A DNA stretch of 43,925 bases, taken from NCBI GenBank assembly GCA_022825235.1, contig JAJDYI010000038.1, forward strand, positions 1 to 43,925. Reading direction: 5' to 3'. The notes beneath the pieces are model-generated. The model saw nothing but the letters and a program-made list of their open reading frames with translations, was not told the DNA's origin and made no database searches. Shown here piece by piece: positions 17,422 to 26,003 of this stretch; within the stretch, counting starts at the first letter, position 1, and every line of letters begins with the position of its first letter. The translations under genes and the position numbers were made by a program. This DNA is from Alphaproteobacteria bacterium. Its GTDB lineage: Bacteria > Pseudomonadota > Alphaproteobacteria > TMED109.

Positions 17422-19161
17422 TCACGCTTTGGCAGACCCCCGAGCGCGGCGCTCCTTTCGGGTGCGTACGCGGTCCGGCCGACGGTCGGAGTCCAGAACC
17501 ACGCCGTAGTCCGCCCGCGCCCGCTCGACCGACACAAAGCCGTCCCGCACATCCTTGGCTACCCGCTCCGGCTCGCGCTGCAGAGGATCGCCCAGTCCGC
17601 CCCCACCCGGCATCTCGAGCACCAGGCGCTCGCCCCGCGGGATGGTCTGGCGCCCTTTGCCCCTGAACTCCGCCGCTCCCGACTTGAGGTAGACGCGCCC
17701 CACCCGGCCGGGTCCGCCGCCGTTTCGGCCTCGCGGCGGATGCACCACCCGATCGAACATCGTGTTGATCGCGAATGCGCGATCGCCGGCGTAGCCAACC
17801 TCCATGACCTGTCCCGTGCCGCCGCGGAACGTGCCGGCGCCGCCGGAGTCCTCGCGGTACTCCTTGCGCCAGAAGACGAGCGGCGCAATCGTCTCGTTCA
17901 CCTCGATCGGCGTGTTGCGCACCCCGGAGGGGAACGCGGTGGCATCAAGGCCGTCCTTCCCCGGGCGTGCTCCGGTCCCGCCGGCGTGAAACGAGTTCAT
18001 GGCAAAGATCGGGCCACTCTGCAGGTCGTCCCCGGTCATGCCGTGTCCGCCGAGAAAGACCGGGTTCCACAGACAGGACGTACCTTCCGCCGGGACCTGG
18101 TCCGGAATCACCTGGCCGAGGCATCCGAGCATCACGTCGGGGAGCATTTGACCGATGACGTGGCGCGCGGTCACCGCGCAAGGCGGCGGTGCGTTGAGGA
18201 TGGTTCCCAGCGGAGCGGTCACCCGGATCGCCGCAAGGGATCCGGCGTTGTTCGGAACGCGCGAGCCAATCACGCAGCGCACGCCGAAGCTCGCATAGGC
18301 CTCGGTGTAGGTGACCGGCACGTTGATACCGTAGCTCGATACCGGCGACGTGCCGTCGAAGCTGACCGACAGGCCGGTGTCGTCGATGGTGACGGCGCCG
18401 ACCAGATCCAGCTCCCGCTCGTAGCCGTCGATCCGCATCGAGTTGCGGTAGGTGCCGTGGGGGAGCGCGCGGATTTCAGCCAGCATCCCCTCGTGCGACG
18501 TGTCGATGATGTAGCGGGACAGGTCTTCCAGATCGGCGAGCCCAAACTCGTTCATCATGCCGACGAGGCGTCGTCCCCCAACCTCGTTGCAGGCTGCGAG
18601 CGAATAGAGGTCGCCTTCCACCTCGATCGGGTTGCGGACGTTCGCCCGCACGATCTCAAGCACGAGAGCGTTGAACTCTCCCCGCTTGGCCAGTGGCAGG
18701 ATCGGGATGTTGAGCCCCTCTTCATAGACCTGGCGCCCGTCGGGCCCGAAGCCGCGTCCACCGATGTCGGCCACGTGGGTGGTGGCGGCGAACAGGGCGA
18801 CGATGCGGCCTTCGCGGAACGTCGGGGTCACCGCCGTGAAATCGTTGAGGTGGCCGGTGCCGAGCCAGGGATCGTTGGTGAGAAAGACGTCGCCTTCCTC
18901 CATGGTGGCGATCGGATACTTCGCGAGGAAGCTCTTCACCGACGCGGCCATCGCATTCACGTGCCCCGGGGTGCCGGTGACGGCTTGGGCGAGCATGCGC
19001 CCGGACGTGTCGAACACTCCGGCCGAGATGTCGCCGGCTTCCCGCGCGGACGTGCTGAACGCGGTCCGGACCAGCGCCTGGGCCTGCTCCTCCACCACCG
19101 ACAGCAGCCGGTTCCACTGGATCTGCATCCGGATCCGGTCAAGCGCGGTCCCGTTGCCCAT
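17422..19161 (-). CDS. hyuB: Hydantoinase B / 5-oxoprolinase-type subunit (HyuB)
   Basis: A 579-residue protein of the HyuB/acetone carboxylase alpha-like family. It begins MGNGTALDRIRMQIQWNRLL and carries family blocks AREAGDISAGVFD, GDVFLTNDPWLGTGHLNDF, ATTHVADIGGRG and the C-terminal GGGLGDPLQREPERVAKDV. ATG 19161 is chosen because GGAGG lies 6-7 nt upstream; an upstream extension to 19299 is not family-like. Together with HyuA it should open cyclic amides such as hydantoins or 5-oxoproline with ATP; the exact substrate is not predictable. hyuA lies upstream on the same strand but 9.6 kb away. Confidence 0.9.
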   Translation of the reverse strand: MGNGTALDRIRMQIQWNRLLSVVEEQAQALVRTAFSTSAREAGDISAGVFDTSGRMLAQAVTGTPGHVNAMAASVKSFLAKYPIATMEEGDVFLTNDPWLGTGHLNDFTAVTPTFREGRIVALFAATTHVADIGGRGFGPDGRQVYEEGLNIPILPLAKRGEFNALVLEIVRANVRNPIEVEGDLYSLAACNEVGGRRLVGMMNEFGLADLEDLSRYIIDTSHEGMLAEIRALPHGTYRNSMRIDGYERELDLVGAVTIDDTGLSVSFDGTSPVSSYGINVPVTYTEAYASFGVRCVIGSRVPNNAGSLAAIRVTAPLGTILNAPPPCAVTARHVIGQMLPDVMLGCLGQVIPDQVPAEGTSCLWNPVFLGGHGMTGDDLQSGPIFAMNSFHAGGTGARPGKDGLDATAFPSGVRNTPIEVNETIAPLVFWRKEYREDSGGAGTFRGGTGQVMEVGYAGDRAFAINTMFDRVVHPPRGRNGGGPGRVGRVYLKSGAAEFRGKGRQTIPRGERLVLEMPGGGGLGDPLQREPERVAKDVRDGFVSVERARADYGVVLDSDRRPDRVRTRKERRARGSAKA

Positions 19162-19299
19162 GCTCGCTCCTCCAGTCGTGGACGTTCGGCGCCCGTTGGC
19201 TCGCTCGATTGGCGGGGTGCCGTCAGGGTACCGGATTCCGTCCCCTGGAAGGGATTGGTCGCGCCCGGTTCGGGCCGGGTGCGGCGGCGGGCGCGCCAT

Positions 19300-19989
19300 C
19301 GGCTTGCCTGCCGTCGATCGCTAGGCGGCTGCATCCCGGTGTCCGAAAACCAGATGGCGACGACGACAAGCGCTGGGTCGGCACACAAGGAAGGACCTTG
19401 CCCGACTGCCTGCTCGGCGCCGATTGGGCGAAACGGGGAAGGCGCCCGGCTCCAGCCGCAGCCGCGACATCGGACAAGGATGCGAAGGCGCGGATCCTGC
19501 TGTGTTCAAGGCATGCGGAATGGCGCGGTAGACGGTGCGAGACCTCAGCGGGGAGACCGCGGGCGCGCTCCAGCGGCGGGACGCCTTCAGCGGCGCCTTG
19601 CGGAGGCCGAACGTTCAGGCAAGGAGGGCGCGGGTGATTCGTCGGGCTAAGGGACAGCGTCTCACAGCAAAGCGGAGCGCGGCATACCCCAATTGAAGGA
19701 TTGTGCGGTCGAATCCTCCTACTACGTTTGGGCTACTGCAATTGGGGTTGAGGACGAGCGATGCTGCATCGCAATTTAGATCCGAGGCCCTTCGGTTCCG
19801 GCACCGGGTGGCGCCGCTGCCGTGGGGTCGTACAGGCGCCGGGGGCGGCATCGTTGTAGAACCGGACGGGGCCGATCAACAAGATGGCGATACCGATAGT
19901 TTGGGGACTTACATCCCTGGATTGATGACACGTGCCCATTTGTTCTACATATGAATCATTAAAGAACGTTAACAGTACGCATTACGGTT
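19300..19989. other. Gene-free stretch at the hyuB-side edge of the island
   Basis: Between hyuB and the TnpB fragment. Frames on both strands lack family signatures. It holds the nested inverted repeats at 19687-19747 listed separately, and an AT-richer segment at about 19900-19990 before the TnpB remnant. Confidence 0.45.
19687..19747. repeat. Nested inverted repeats, a potential structured element
   Basis: CCCCAATTG (19687-19695) pairs perfectly with CAATTGGGG (19739-19747). Inside lies a second stem AGGATT (19697-19702) with AATCCT about 9 nt further on. The interior contains a TCGAATCC string resembling a tRNA T-arm, but the flanks do not pair as a tRNA. It may be a transposon end, an attachment-site scar or a structured RNA. 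Confidence 0.45.
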
Positions 19990-20190
19990 GTGTCAGGAAC
20001 TCCAGCGATACCACCGGCACGTGACCGCGTCCTCCTGCACCGCACGTTCGTCTGCCGTGCCCGCATCACGCCGGCCGGCCACCGCCGCCTCGGCGAGGTG
20101 CTCGCGCTCACGCGGCAGCTCTACAACGCCGCCCTCGAGGCGCGCGTCGAGGCTTGGCGCCGCCGGTATGAGCGGCCGCGCTCAGCGGAT
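19990..20190 (+). pseudogene. tnpB: N-terminal fragment of TnpB (IS200/IS605-type OrfB)
   Basis: The frame from GTG 19990 reads HRTFVCRARITPAGHRRLGE followed by LTRQLYNAALEARVEAWRRR. This is the N-terminal helix-turn-helix/OrfB start of IS605-type TnpB proteins (xTFxxRxxPTxxQ..L....xxxYNAALEERxxA). The match ends at about residue 65, where the sequence runs into the DUF5615 gene on the opposite strand. The catalytic RuvC domain and zinc ribbon are absent, so the element is dead. Confidence 0.7.
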
Positions 20191-20508
20191 TTCGACCAGA
20201 GTCTCTCCCGCTGCAAGCGCGGCGGCCACGGTTTCCAGACGCGGGGCCAGCTGCTCCCGGAGCGCGGCGTTGGTCGTGTTGCCAAGGCGTATCCATACGA
20301 CCTGGAGCCCCGGTGTCAAACGTGCGCGCTGAGCAAAATCCACGTCCTTCGACCAGATAACAGCCCGCAGTCGGCGCGCCTCGGCCTCGATCCGGGTATC
20401 CGTGGCCGGGCCGATGCCGAGGTCGTTCACATGGTCGGACGGATAGCCCTCGGCGGTAAGCCAGCGGGCGAGGCCCGGCGGCAATTGCGCATCGATGAGG
20501 AAGCGCAA
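20182..20508 (-). CDS. DUF5615 PIN-like protein, probable toxin
   Basis: A 108-residue protein, MRFLIDAQLPPGLARWLTAE at the start, with DHVNDLG, VIWSKDVDFAQRA and VVWIRLGN. These are the hallmarks of DUF5615, a PIN-like nuclease fold paired with DUF433 antitoxins in many bacteria. Acidic positions D6 and the D-x-D of KDVDF are kept. It starts 3 bp after the stop of the DUF433 fusion gene, so the two form one operon. Toxin activity is inferred from family and context. Confidence 0.82.
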   Translation of the reverse strand: MRFLIDAQLPPGLARWLTAEGYPSDHVNDLGIGPATDTRIEAEARRLRAVIWSKDVDFAQRARLTPGLQVVWIRLGNTTNAALREQLAPRLETVAAALAAGETLVEIR

Positions 20509-20511
20509 GGC

Positions 20512-21225
20512 TCAGGCGGCGTGGACGATTCGGTGTTCGCTGGCGGCCGCCCCCCAGGAGAGTGCCGCGCGAAGATCGGCCTCCTCCAGATAAGGGTAGT
20601 CGGCGAGAATTTCCGGGGGCGAAACCCCGGCCGCCATGAGCTGCAGGATGTCGGAAACCCGCACCCTGGTTCCCCGGACATGCGGCCGCCCCCCGCAAAT
20701 CTCCGGGTCCACCCGTATACGCCCGTGAGCCTCCGGCGCCTCGTCCAACTCTTCGAGAACCTCCCTCAGAACGCATATGCGAGCGTCCCGCTTCGGTCCC
20801 GAATGGCCATGCGCCTCCATGAATCGTTGCAGCGCAGCGGCCAGTTCGCTGCCGCGGCGGCTGTCGGCCGATACGACATGGAACCAGTCCGCAAGGACGC
20901 GCTCGGTCTTCCGGCCGTCCCTCTCGCCCGACTCCGACAGATAGGCGGCGGCAGTGTTCTGCGAATAGCCGACATATTTGGAGGGGGCAAAAAGCCACGA
21001 GCCGTCTCCGGAGCGAGCCGCATACCAGGCATTCACGCGCTTCATCCGCCTCTTGAGTTCGGTCCCGAAGAGAGCATCCTCGATTTCGCTCTGATACCGC
21101 GCAATGTTTTCAACGGCTTTTTCCGGGCTGCTGACAAGCCGAGCGGGGGCGGTGTCGCTTTCGGCGGGAAAGTAGGACGCTCTTTCCTGGAGGCTGTGGC
21201 GGTCTGACGGAGCGTTGCCAGCCAT
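20512..21225 (-). CDS. DUF433 antitoxin domain with a long N-terminal extension
   Basis: A 237-residue protein. Residues about 168-228 are a standard DUF433 domain (RVDPEICGGRPHVRGTRV, then LMAAGVSPPEILADYPYLEE), normally a ~75-residue stand-alone antitoxin. The first ~150 residues form a separate region with WLFAPSKYVGYSQNTAAAYL at 77-96 and DGRKTERVLADWF at 103-115. This resembles, from memory, a module seen in some restriction-type proteins; I cannot assign it firmly. ATG 21225 has AGGGAG 8 nt upstream, so the extension is translated. Upstream TTGACT about 45 nt before the start gives a plausible -35. DUF5615 follows 3 bp later. The extension may be a sensor that controls the toxin; that is inference. 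Confidence 0.75.
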   Translation of the reverse strand: MAGNAPSDRHSLQERASYFPAESDTAPARLVSSPEKAVENIARYQSEIEDALFGTELKRRMKRVNAWYAARSGDGSWLFAPSKYVGYSQNTAAAYLSESGERDGRKTERVLADWFHVVSADSRRGSELAAALQRFMEAHGHSGPKRDARICVLREVLEELDEAPEAHGRIRVDPEICGGRPHVRGTRVRVSDILQLMAAGVSPPEILADYPYLEEADLRAALSWGAAASEHRIVHAA

Positions 21226-21323
21226 CGGAATTCTCCCTATTGAGTTATCACCTCATTTACCCGCATTCATAACAGGAGTCAAGCTATGCCGCGAACGGGT
21301 TGCCCGACAACGGGCGACAGCGC

Positions 21324-21688
21324 TCACACCACCACCTTGCCGGGGTTCATCAGGCCGTCGGGGGCGAGGGCGCGCTTAACCGCCTGCATCATCTCGATCT
21401 CGGGGCCGGGCTTGTAGTGGGTGATCTCCTCCACCTTGAGCCGTCCGACGCCGTGCTCGGCCGAAACCGAGCCGTCGAGCGGCCTGCGCGATGTCGTGGA
21501 CGGCGGTGGTCAGCTCTTCCCGGCGTGCGAGACAGGCCTGCGTGTCGGCACCGGGGGGCTGCGAGACATTGTAGTGGATGTTGCCGTCGCCGACATGGCC
21601 GAACGGGCACGGTCGGGCGCCCGGAACGGTGCGCTCGACTGCCCTGTCCGCCGCCTTGATGAAGTCCGCGACCCGGCTCACCGAACCC
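21324..21688 (-). pseudogene. C-terminal fragment of a GlcD-type FAD-linked oxidase
   Basis: The minus strand encodes GARPCPFGHVGDGNIHYNVS and, after a one-base shift near 21480, VSAEHGVGRLKVEEITHYKP and LAPDGLMNPGKVV, ending TGA 21324-21326. These are the C-terminal motifs of FAD-linked oxidases such as D-lactate dehydrogenase or glycolate oxidase GlcD (HxGDGNxH and EHGxG metal-binding motifs). The FAD-binding N-terminal half is missing, replaced by an IS630 fragment in the same reading frame. Confidence 0.8.
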
Positions 21689-21900
21689 GCCGGCCCTTCC
21701 GCGTTGAAGCGCGGCACCCAGTCCCGCACGATCTGCAGCCCCGCCCCCGCAAAGCGCGCCGCGTCCGAACGGCGATGACCGTCATAGATCATCGCATGCA
21801 CCAGAAAACGGCGGCTCTGCGCCCCGTCCCGGCCCCGCTTCGCAAGACGACGCCAGTCGGCCGCATCGCAATCCCCACGCAAGCGGATCGCCGCTCCCAT
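21689..21900 (-). pseudogene. N-terminal fragment of an IS630-family transposase
   Basis: MGAAIRLRGDCDAADWRRLA, then DGAQSRRFLVHAMIYDGHRR and LQIVRDWVPRFNAEGPAG form the N-terminal HTH region of an IS630-family transposase. The frame then passes without a stop into FAD-oxidase sequence at about 21685. No DDE catalytic domain is present. The element therefore inserted into the oxidase gene, and the rest has been lost. Confidence 0.75.
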
Positions 21901-22096
21901 CACCAACCTCGAATTCAAGACCTCGACCTTGAATCAGAAATCCGACCGTCTGGGAATCCCCGTCATGAGTCAGGAACCAGCGCCGCTGGTATCGGTTCGC
22001 TGACAGGATTTCGTCACCCGTCAGCTTCCGAGGTCCGTCCCCGCCGGACAACCTGTCGAGAGATCACGGCTGGTCGCAGGGGCCGACGCGCGCCCT

Positions 22097-23292
22097 TCAA
22101 CCGCCGATGAACCAGGGCAGGACCCGAACGCCCTTGAAGTCGAGACTCCGGTCGCCGCCGTGCGCGAGCACGCCGCCCCGGTTGGGATTCCCGGGCAGCG
22201 AGGTCCACCAGTTGATGGTGTCGCATACCGTGGCGGCGACCGTGCTGCCGGACTTTGCTTCCACCGGAATCAGGCGATCGCCGGTGTCGATCAGCACGTC
22301 AATCTCGTGGCCGGTGGCGTCGCGCCAGTGATACGGCGGCGCGTCGCGGAGCACGGTGGTGAGGTGCTTGACGAGGTCCGAGACCACGAACGACCGAAGA
22401 TGCTGCCGCGCAGCGCATACCGCTCCAGCGTCGTCGCGTCGCGGACCCCGAGCAGGTAGCAGGCGAGACCGGTGTCCATGAAGTGCGGCCGGGGACGCTT
22501 GCGGACGCGCTTGCGGTAGCTCGCGAAGTGCGCCGGAAGCGTGGTGACGAGAAAGCCCACCTGAAGGGCGTCGAGCCAACGACGTACCGTCTGCTGCGTG
22601 ACACCTACGTCGTTGGCCAGCGCCGAGAGGTTCAGCCCCTGCCCGGTGCGGGCGGCCGCCAGACGGACGAAGTTCTCGAACATGGGCAGGTCCGATACCC
22701 GCTCCACCTCGCGCAGGTCGCGTTCGACGTAGGTCCGGAAGTAGCCGGCGAGCCAGTCGCCGGCATCGACCCGACGGTCGTGGATGCAGGGATAGAAGCC
22801 CGTCACAAGGGTCTCCCATAGGCAGCCGGCCGGTGCCTCCCAGCCGGCAGTATCGATCCGGTCCAAGTTCGCGGCATCGATGTTCTGCTTGCCGCGAAGC
22901 TCCGCGAGCAAGAGCGGGTGCAGGGTCAGCACCGCGGTGCGTCCGGCCAGGGTCTCGGCCACGGACTTCATCAGCAGCAGGTTGTGCGAGCCGGTGACGA
23001 TGAAGCGCCTCGCGCGCCGGTCTTCGTCCACCAGAACTTGGATGTACGACAGCAGGGCGGGTGCCCGCTGGATCTCGTCGATCACCATGCGGTCCGACTG
23101 CGCCAGCAAGCTGCGAGGGTCCTCCAGAGCCTGCAACCGCAGGTCGGGTGCCTCCAGGGAAACGTACAGATGGTCGCCGAATTCCGCGCGAACCAGCGTG
23201 GTCTTGCCGGACTGCCGGGGACCGGTGAGCGTCACGACCGGATAGGACGCGGCGGCTTTGCGCAGCGCAGGTGTCAGGTGTCGTGCGAGCAT
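22097..23292 (-). pseudogene. AAA/DUF4143 ATPase with one frameshift
   Basis: The frame from 23292 begins MLARHLTPALRKAAASYPVV, with Walker A GPRQSGKTT and Walker B MVIDEIQRAP. It continues through the winged-helix segment (LANDVGVTQQTVRRWLDALQ) to RGSIFG, near 22392. One base appears to be missing there. The next frame continues SFVVSDLVKHL, PYHWRDATGHEIDVLIDTGD and PVEAKSGSTVA to a stop at 22097. All parts of the ~395-residue protein are present, so damage is recent or the shift is a sequencing error. A 35-bp palindrome lies upstream. Confidence 0.8.
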
Positions 23293-23320
23293 GCGATGAT
23301 GCTCGATGAATGGACGGTCT

Positions 23321-23355
23321 TTGTCAGCTTGATGATGCCATCATCAATCTGACAA
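23321..23355. repeat. 35-bp near-perfect palindrome upstream of the ATPase pseudogene
   Basis: The core TTGATGATG-c-CATCATCAA (23329-23347) is perfect. The outer arms TTGTCAG (23321-23327) and CTGACAA (23349-23355) also pair, leaving one mismatch. It lies 29-63 nt before the ATPase start at 23292. It could be an operator, or a hairpin terminator for either strand, although no T-run follows. Confidence 0.6.
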
Positions 23356-24076
23356 CTTTGTTTTGCGTCCGGCATGGAGGCCGGTGGCGAGGAGCGGCTC
23401 GAATCCGTCGTCGCGTTCGAGGTCGAGCGAAGGGGCTTCGTCGCGGATCGATCGTCCTCGCCTTTCGAGGGGGCGAGGCGCGGGCGCGTAGCCGGCGCCG
23501 GAGTTCGGGCCGGGGCGGGGCGGAGGCCGTTCGAAAGCCGCTCGTTCCGCGCGGAACCAGTCAACGGCAATGTCCCGCAGGCGCTTGCGGCCCTCCCTCC
23601 CGGCCACGCGAAAGTGTGCAGTTTTCGGTTGTCATTGACAGGCGGGGCGAGAAATGTGCGCGGCTGCGGGAGTTGACGGACGCACACCGGGCGGCGCCGA
23701 CTCGTAGAAGTCAGGACTTGATCGGACAGCGTTGCCGTGACGGCTTGGCGGGCGTCGGTCATGAGGCAGCTGCCGCCGGAAGACGCTCCCGGGGACATTC
23801 TGTGTCGACTCCAGATCGGACGATGCTGGTCCAGTACATGACACGATCATGCTTCCTCTATCGCTGCCCCATTCTTGCAACAGATCCAATAGCGACCTCG
23901 ACGCCAATTGCGTCATTTGCGCGACAAAGCTCGTCGCGTCTGCACATCCTGCGGTGCCTCGCCGCGAGTTCCGGCGCCATTGCAGATTCCCGCACCTGCG
24001 CAAAGTCGGGGAGACCGGTTCCTTCGCTACTTCGCTCCGCCATTTCGAAGACTGCGGAATTGTGTTTGGGTCGCAC
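23356..24076. other. Gene-free stretch between the ATPase and a TA operon
   Basis: About 720 bp with frames on both strands but no family signature. At 23611-23640 a sequence matching GAAAACTGC(A/G)CAC on the minus strand also appears at 42734-42749, perhaps an old insertion-sequence end. Nothing else stands out. Confidence 0.4.
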
Positions 24077-24122
24077 TTGACAAACGAGCTGATTTTTTCA
24101 AATATCCGGTAACGTTACCGGA
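24077..24122 (+). promoter_or_regulatory. Promoter and palindromic operator of an antitoxin-VapC operon
   Basis: TTGACA (24077-24082), a 17-nt spacer and AAATAT (24100-24105) form a good -35/-10 pair. The perfect 18-bp palindrome TCCGGTAACGTTACCGGA (24105-24122) starts at the last base of the -10 and covers the expected start site. That is the classic geometry for autorepression by an antitoxin. Translation begins 15 nt later. Confidence 0.75.
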
Positions 24123-24136
24123 CTGGATCAGCTGCC

Positions 24137-24457
24137 GTGAACCCCTCAGATCGGAACGCTCAACAGGGGTCCCGCGTTTCCCGTCACCGCAAGAGGATGG
24201 CTACTGCCGGCGCCAAGCGCGTCGAAGTCACAGTACCCCTCCAAGATGCACCCCTCGTCAAGGCAATTGCTAGCGCCCTTCGCTCCGGCGACGAGGACGC
24301 CGAGCTGATCCGTCGAACCCTGCAACCCAGGCTGACCGCCCCAAGGGCAAAGACAGGCGCCGAGTTGGTCGCCTTCTTCCGTGCTTCGCCGCTAACCGAC
24401 GCTGAGCTCAAGATTGAGCGCGACCGCTCCACGGGCCGATCTGCCGATCTCGCCTGA
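24137..24457 (+). CDS. Putative antitoxin of a VapBC-type pair
   Basis: 106 residues from GTG 24137; an ATG at 24197 in the same frame (M-A-T-A-G-A-K-R-VEVTVPLQDAPLV) may be the true start, but AAGAGG is directly adjacent to it, which is too close. Sequence such as VPLQDAPLVKAIASALRSGD resembles small VapB-like antitoxins paired with this class of PIN toxin; the assignment rests partly on position. Its stop overlaps the toxin ATG (TGATG). A palindromic operator lies just upstream. Confidence 0.68.
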   Translation: MNPSDRNAQQGSRVSRHRKRMATAGAKRVEVTVPLQDAPLVKAIASALRSGDEDAELIRRTLQPRLTAPRAKTGAELVAFFRASPLTDAELKIERDRSTGRSADLA

Positions 24458-24876
24458 TGGCCTTTCTCCTGGACACCAATGTGATCAGCGAAACCGTCAA
24501 ACCAAGACCTGACAAAACCGTGCTCAATTGGATTGAATCACAGATCCCAAGAGACCTTTTCCTAGCGGCACAAACGATTGGGGAGCTCGTCAGAGGCGCG
24601 CGGAAGGTAAGAGAACGAGCCCGTCGTGAACGATTTGAGAGATGGATAGAACAAGATCTCACCCGGCAATTCGACGGGCGCATCTTGCCGTTTGACGCGT
24701 CTACCGCGGCAATCTGGGGGCGACTCATGGGAGACGGGGATCGTACCGGCCGTCGCCCTTCCGCAGCCGATGCGCAGATCGCGGCCGCTGCCCTTCAGCA
24801 TGACTTGACCCTTGTCACCCGTAATGTGAAGGACTTTCGAAGCTTCGATATTCGGTTGCTCGATCCCTGGCAGTAA
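24457..24876 (+). CDS. VapC-family PIN toxin
   Basis: A 139-residue PIN-domain protein of the FitB/VapC type: MAFLLDTNVISE at the start, active-site acids D6, E43, D105 and D126, and the typical ending LVTRNVKDF with LDPW. It is translationally coupled to the upstream antitoxin by a 1-nt overlap. It is complete and expected to be an endoribonuclease. Confidence 0.86.
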   Translation: MAFLLDTNVISETVKPRPDKTVLNWIESQIPRDLFLAAQTIGELVRGARKVRERARRERFERWIEQDLTRQFDGRILPFDASTAAIWGRLMGDGDRTGRRPSAADAQIAAAALQHDLTLVTRNVKDFRSFDIRLLDPWQ

Positions 24877-25027
24877 CTCGAAGACAGCCAATAGGTCTCG
24901 GATCAATTCAGATGACCTGCCCCCCGGAAGTCGGATCGATACGCCGGTCATGGTCAACGGCCGGGCATACCTTCGCATGGGAGTCCCCGCGTGTCTCGCC
25001 AAGAGCTTCCCAACGTTCGTCACATGG

Positions 25028-25894
25028 GTCGAGACGGAACCTCTCCGCCTCGCCGCAATTGATTTGGCTGATTTTACGGATGGAAGGAAGGGGTTATCCG
25101 CGCGAGGGACCTGGAACCCATCATTGACGCGCCGGGGCGTTGCTGACAATACGCCGTCATAGTTCGTCGAAAAATGATGGCGACATGGCGGAGGCAACAT
25201 ACCCCGGCTGACACGGCAGCCCCGGCAGAGCTTCTTCCTCCTCCTCGCCCGCGGGGTCGGCAAGAGCACCTGGGCACGGGCGCAGTTTCCCGATGCGCCG
25301 CGCATCGATTTGCTCGACGAGTCTCGCTACCAAGACTACCTCGCCGATCCATCGCTCTTCGCTGCGGAACTCCGGACCGCCCCGCCGGGGAGCTGGGTGG
25401 TGGTCGACGAAATCCAGCGTTTCCCCAAACCTCCTCAACGAAGTGCACCGCCTCATTGAGGATCGGAATCTCAACTTCGCACCGCTCGGATCGAGCGCGC
25501 AAGAGCTGAAGGCAGCAAGCGTCAACCTCCTCGCCGACCGGGCACTGCACAGGACCATGCATCCCCCGACCCCAGGCGAACTTGGCAACAACTTCGACCT
25601 CGAAACCGCCCTTGATACGGGAACCGTCCCCCCGGTCTGGGTCGCGTGCGAGCGGCGCCAGGCGCTCGAGAGCTATGTCCAGTTCTATCTCCGCGAGGAG
25701 GTTCGGGCGGAGGGGTTGGTCCGAAACCTTCCGGGATTTGCGCGCTTCCTGCCGATTGCCGCCCTCCACGACGGCCAGGTGGTCAACATCTCCGGCATCG
25801 CGCGCGACTGCGGCATTGCGTGTACCACGGTGCAAGGCTACCTGGTCATTCTTGAGGACACCCTGCTCGCGATCCGTCTGCCCGCTTTCCGACC
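25028..25894 (+). repeat. 867-bp direct repeat, copy 1
   Basis: This segment is highly similar to 26642-27508 in the same orientation, with the same overall length. It covers about 155 bp of upstream DNA plus the 5' two-thirds of the ATPase gene. Similarity stops abruptly at 25894, where a VapBC module begins. Copy 1 is the decayed one. Confidence 0.8.
25185..25894 (+). pseudogene. Truncated, frameshifted AAA/DUF4143 ATPase (repeat copy 1)
   Basis: Homologous to the intact ATPase at 26799. One C is missing near 25203 (CCCC in copy 2) and one base is gained near 25430, so the original frame is lost and later restored. The first Walker A Gly is replaced: LLARGVGKST against LGVRGVGKST in copy 2. 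Walker B VVVDEIQ remains. The gene stops matching after LAIRLPAFRP, so the C-terminal DUF4143 nuclease-like half is absent. It is dead, displaced by the adjoining VapBC segment. Confidence 0.82.
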
Positions 25895-26003
25895 CGGCGC
25901 ACTCCGCGGAGGCCAGACCAAGCGCGGGACCGCCGAGACAGGAAACTTGACGGGATACGGCCCACGGCTTGGGTTCGGTCGATCGTTGGTGTATTTGATG
26001 CAC

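Noticed and set aside
17740-19650. Plus-strand 636-residue frame
   Set aside because: Antisense shadow of hyuB.
19697-19720. Possible tRNA T-arm or 3' end
   Set aside because: The T-loop-like string is present, but the flanking stems do not pair as T, anticodon or acceptor arms.
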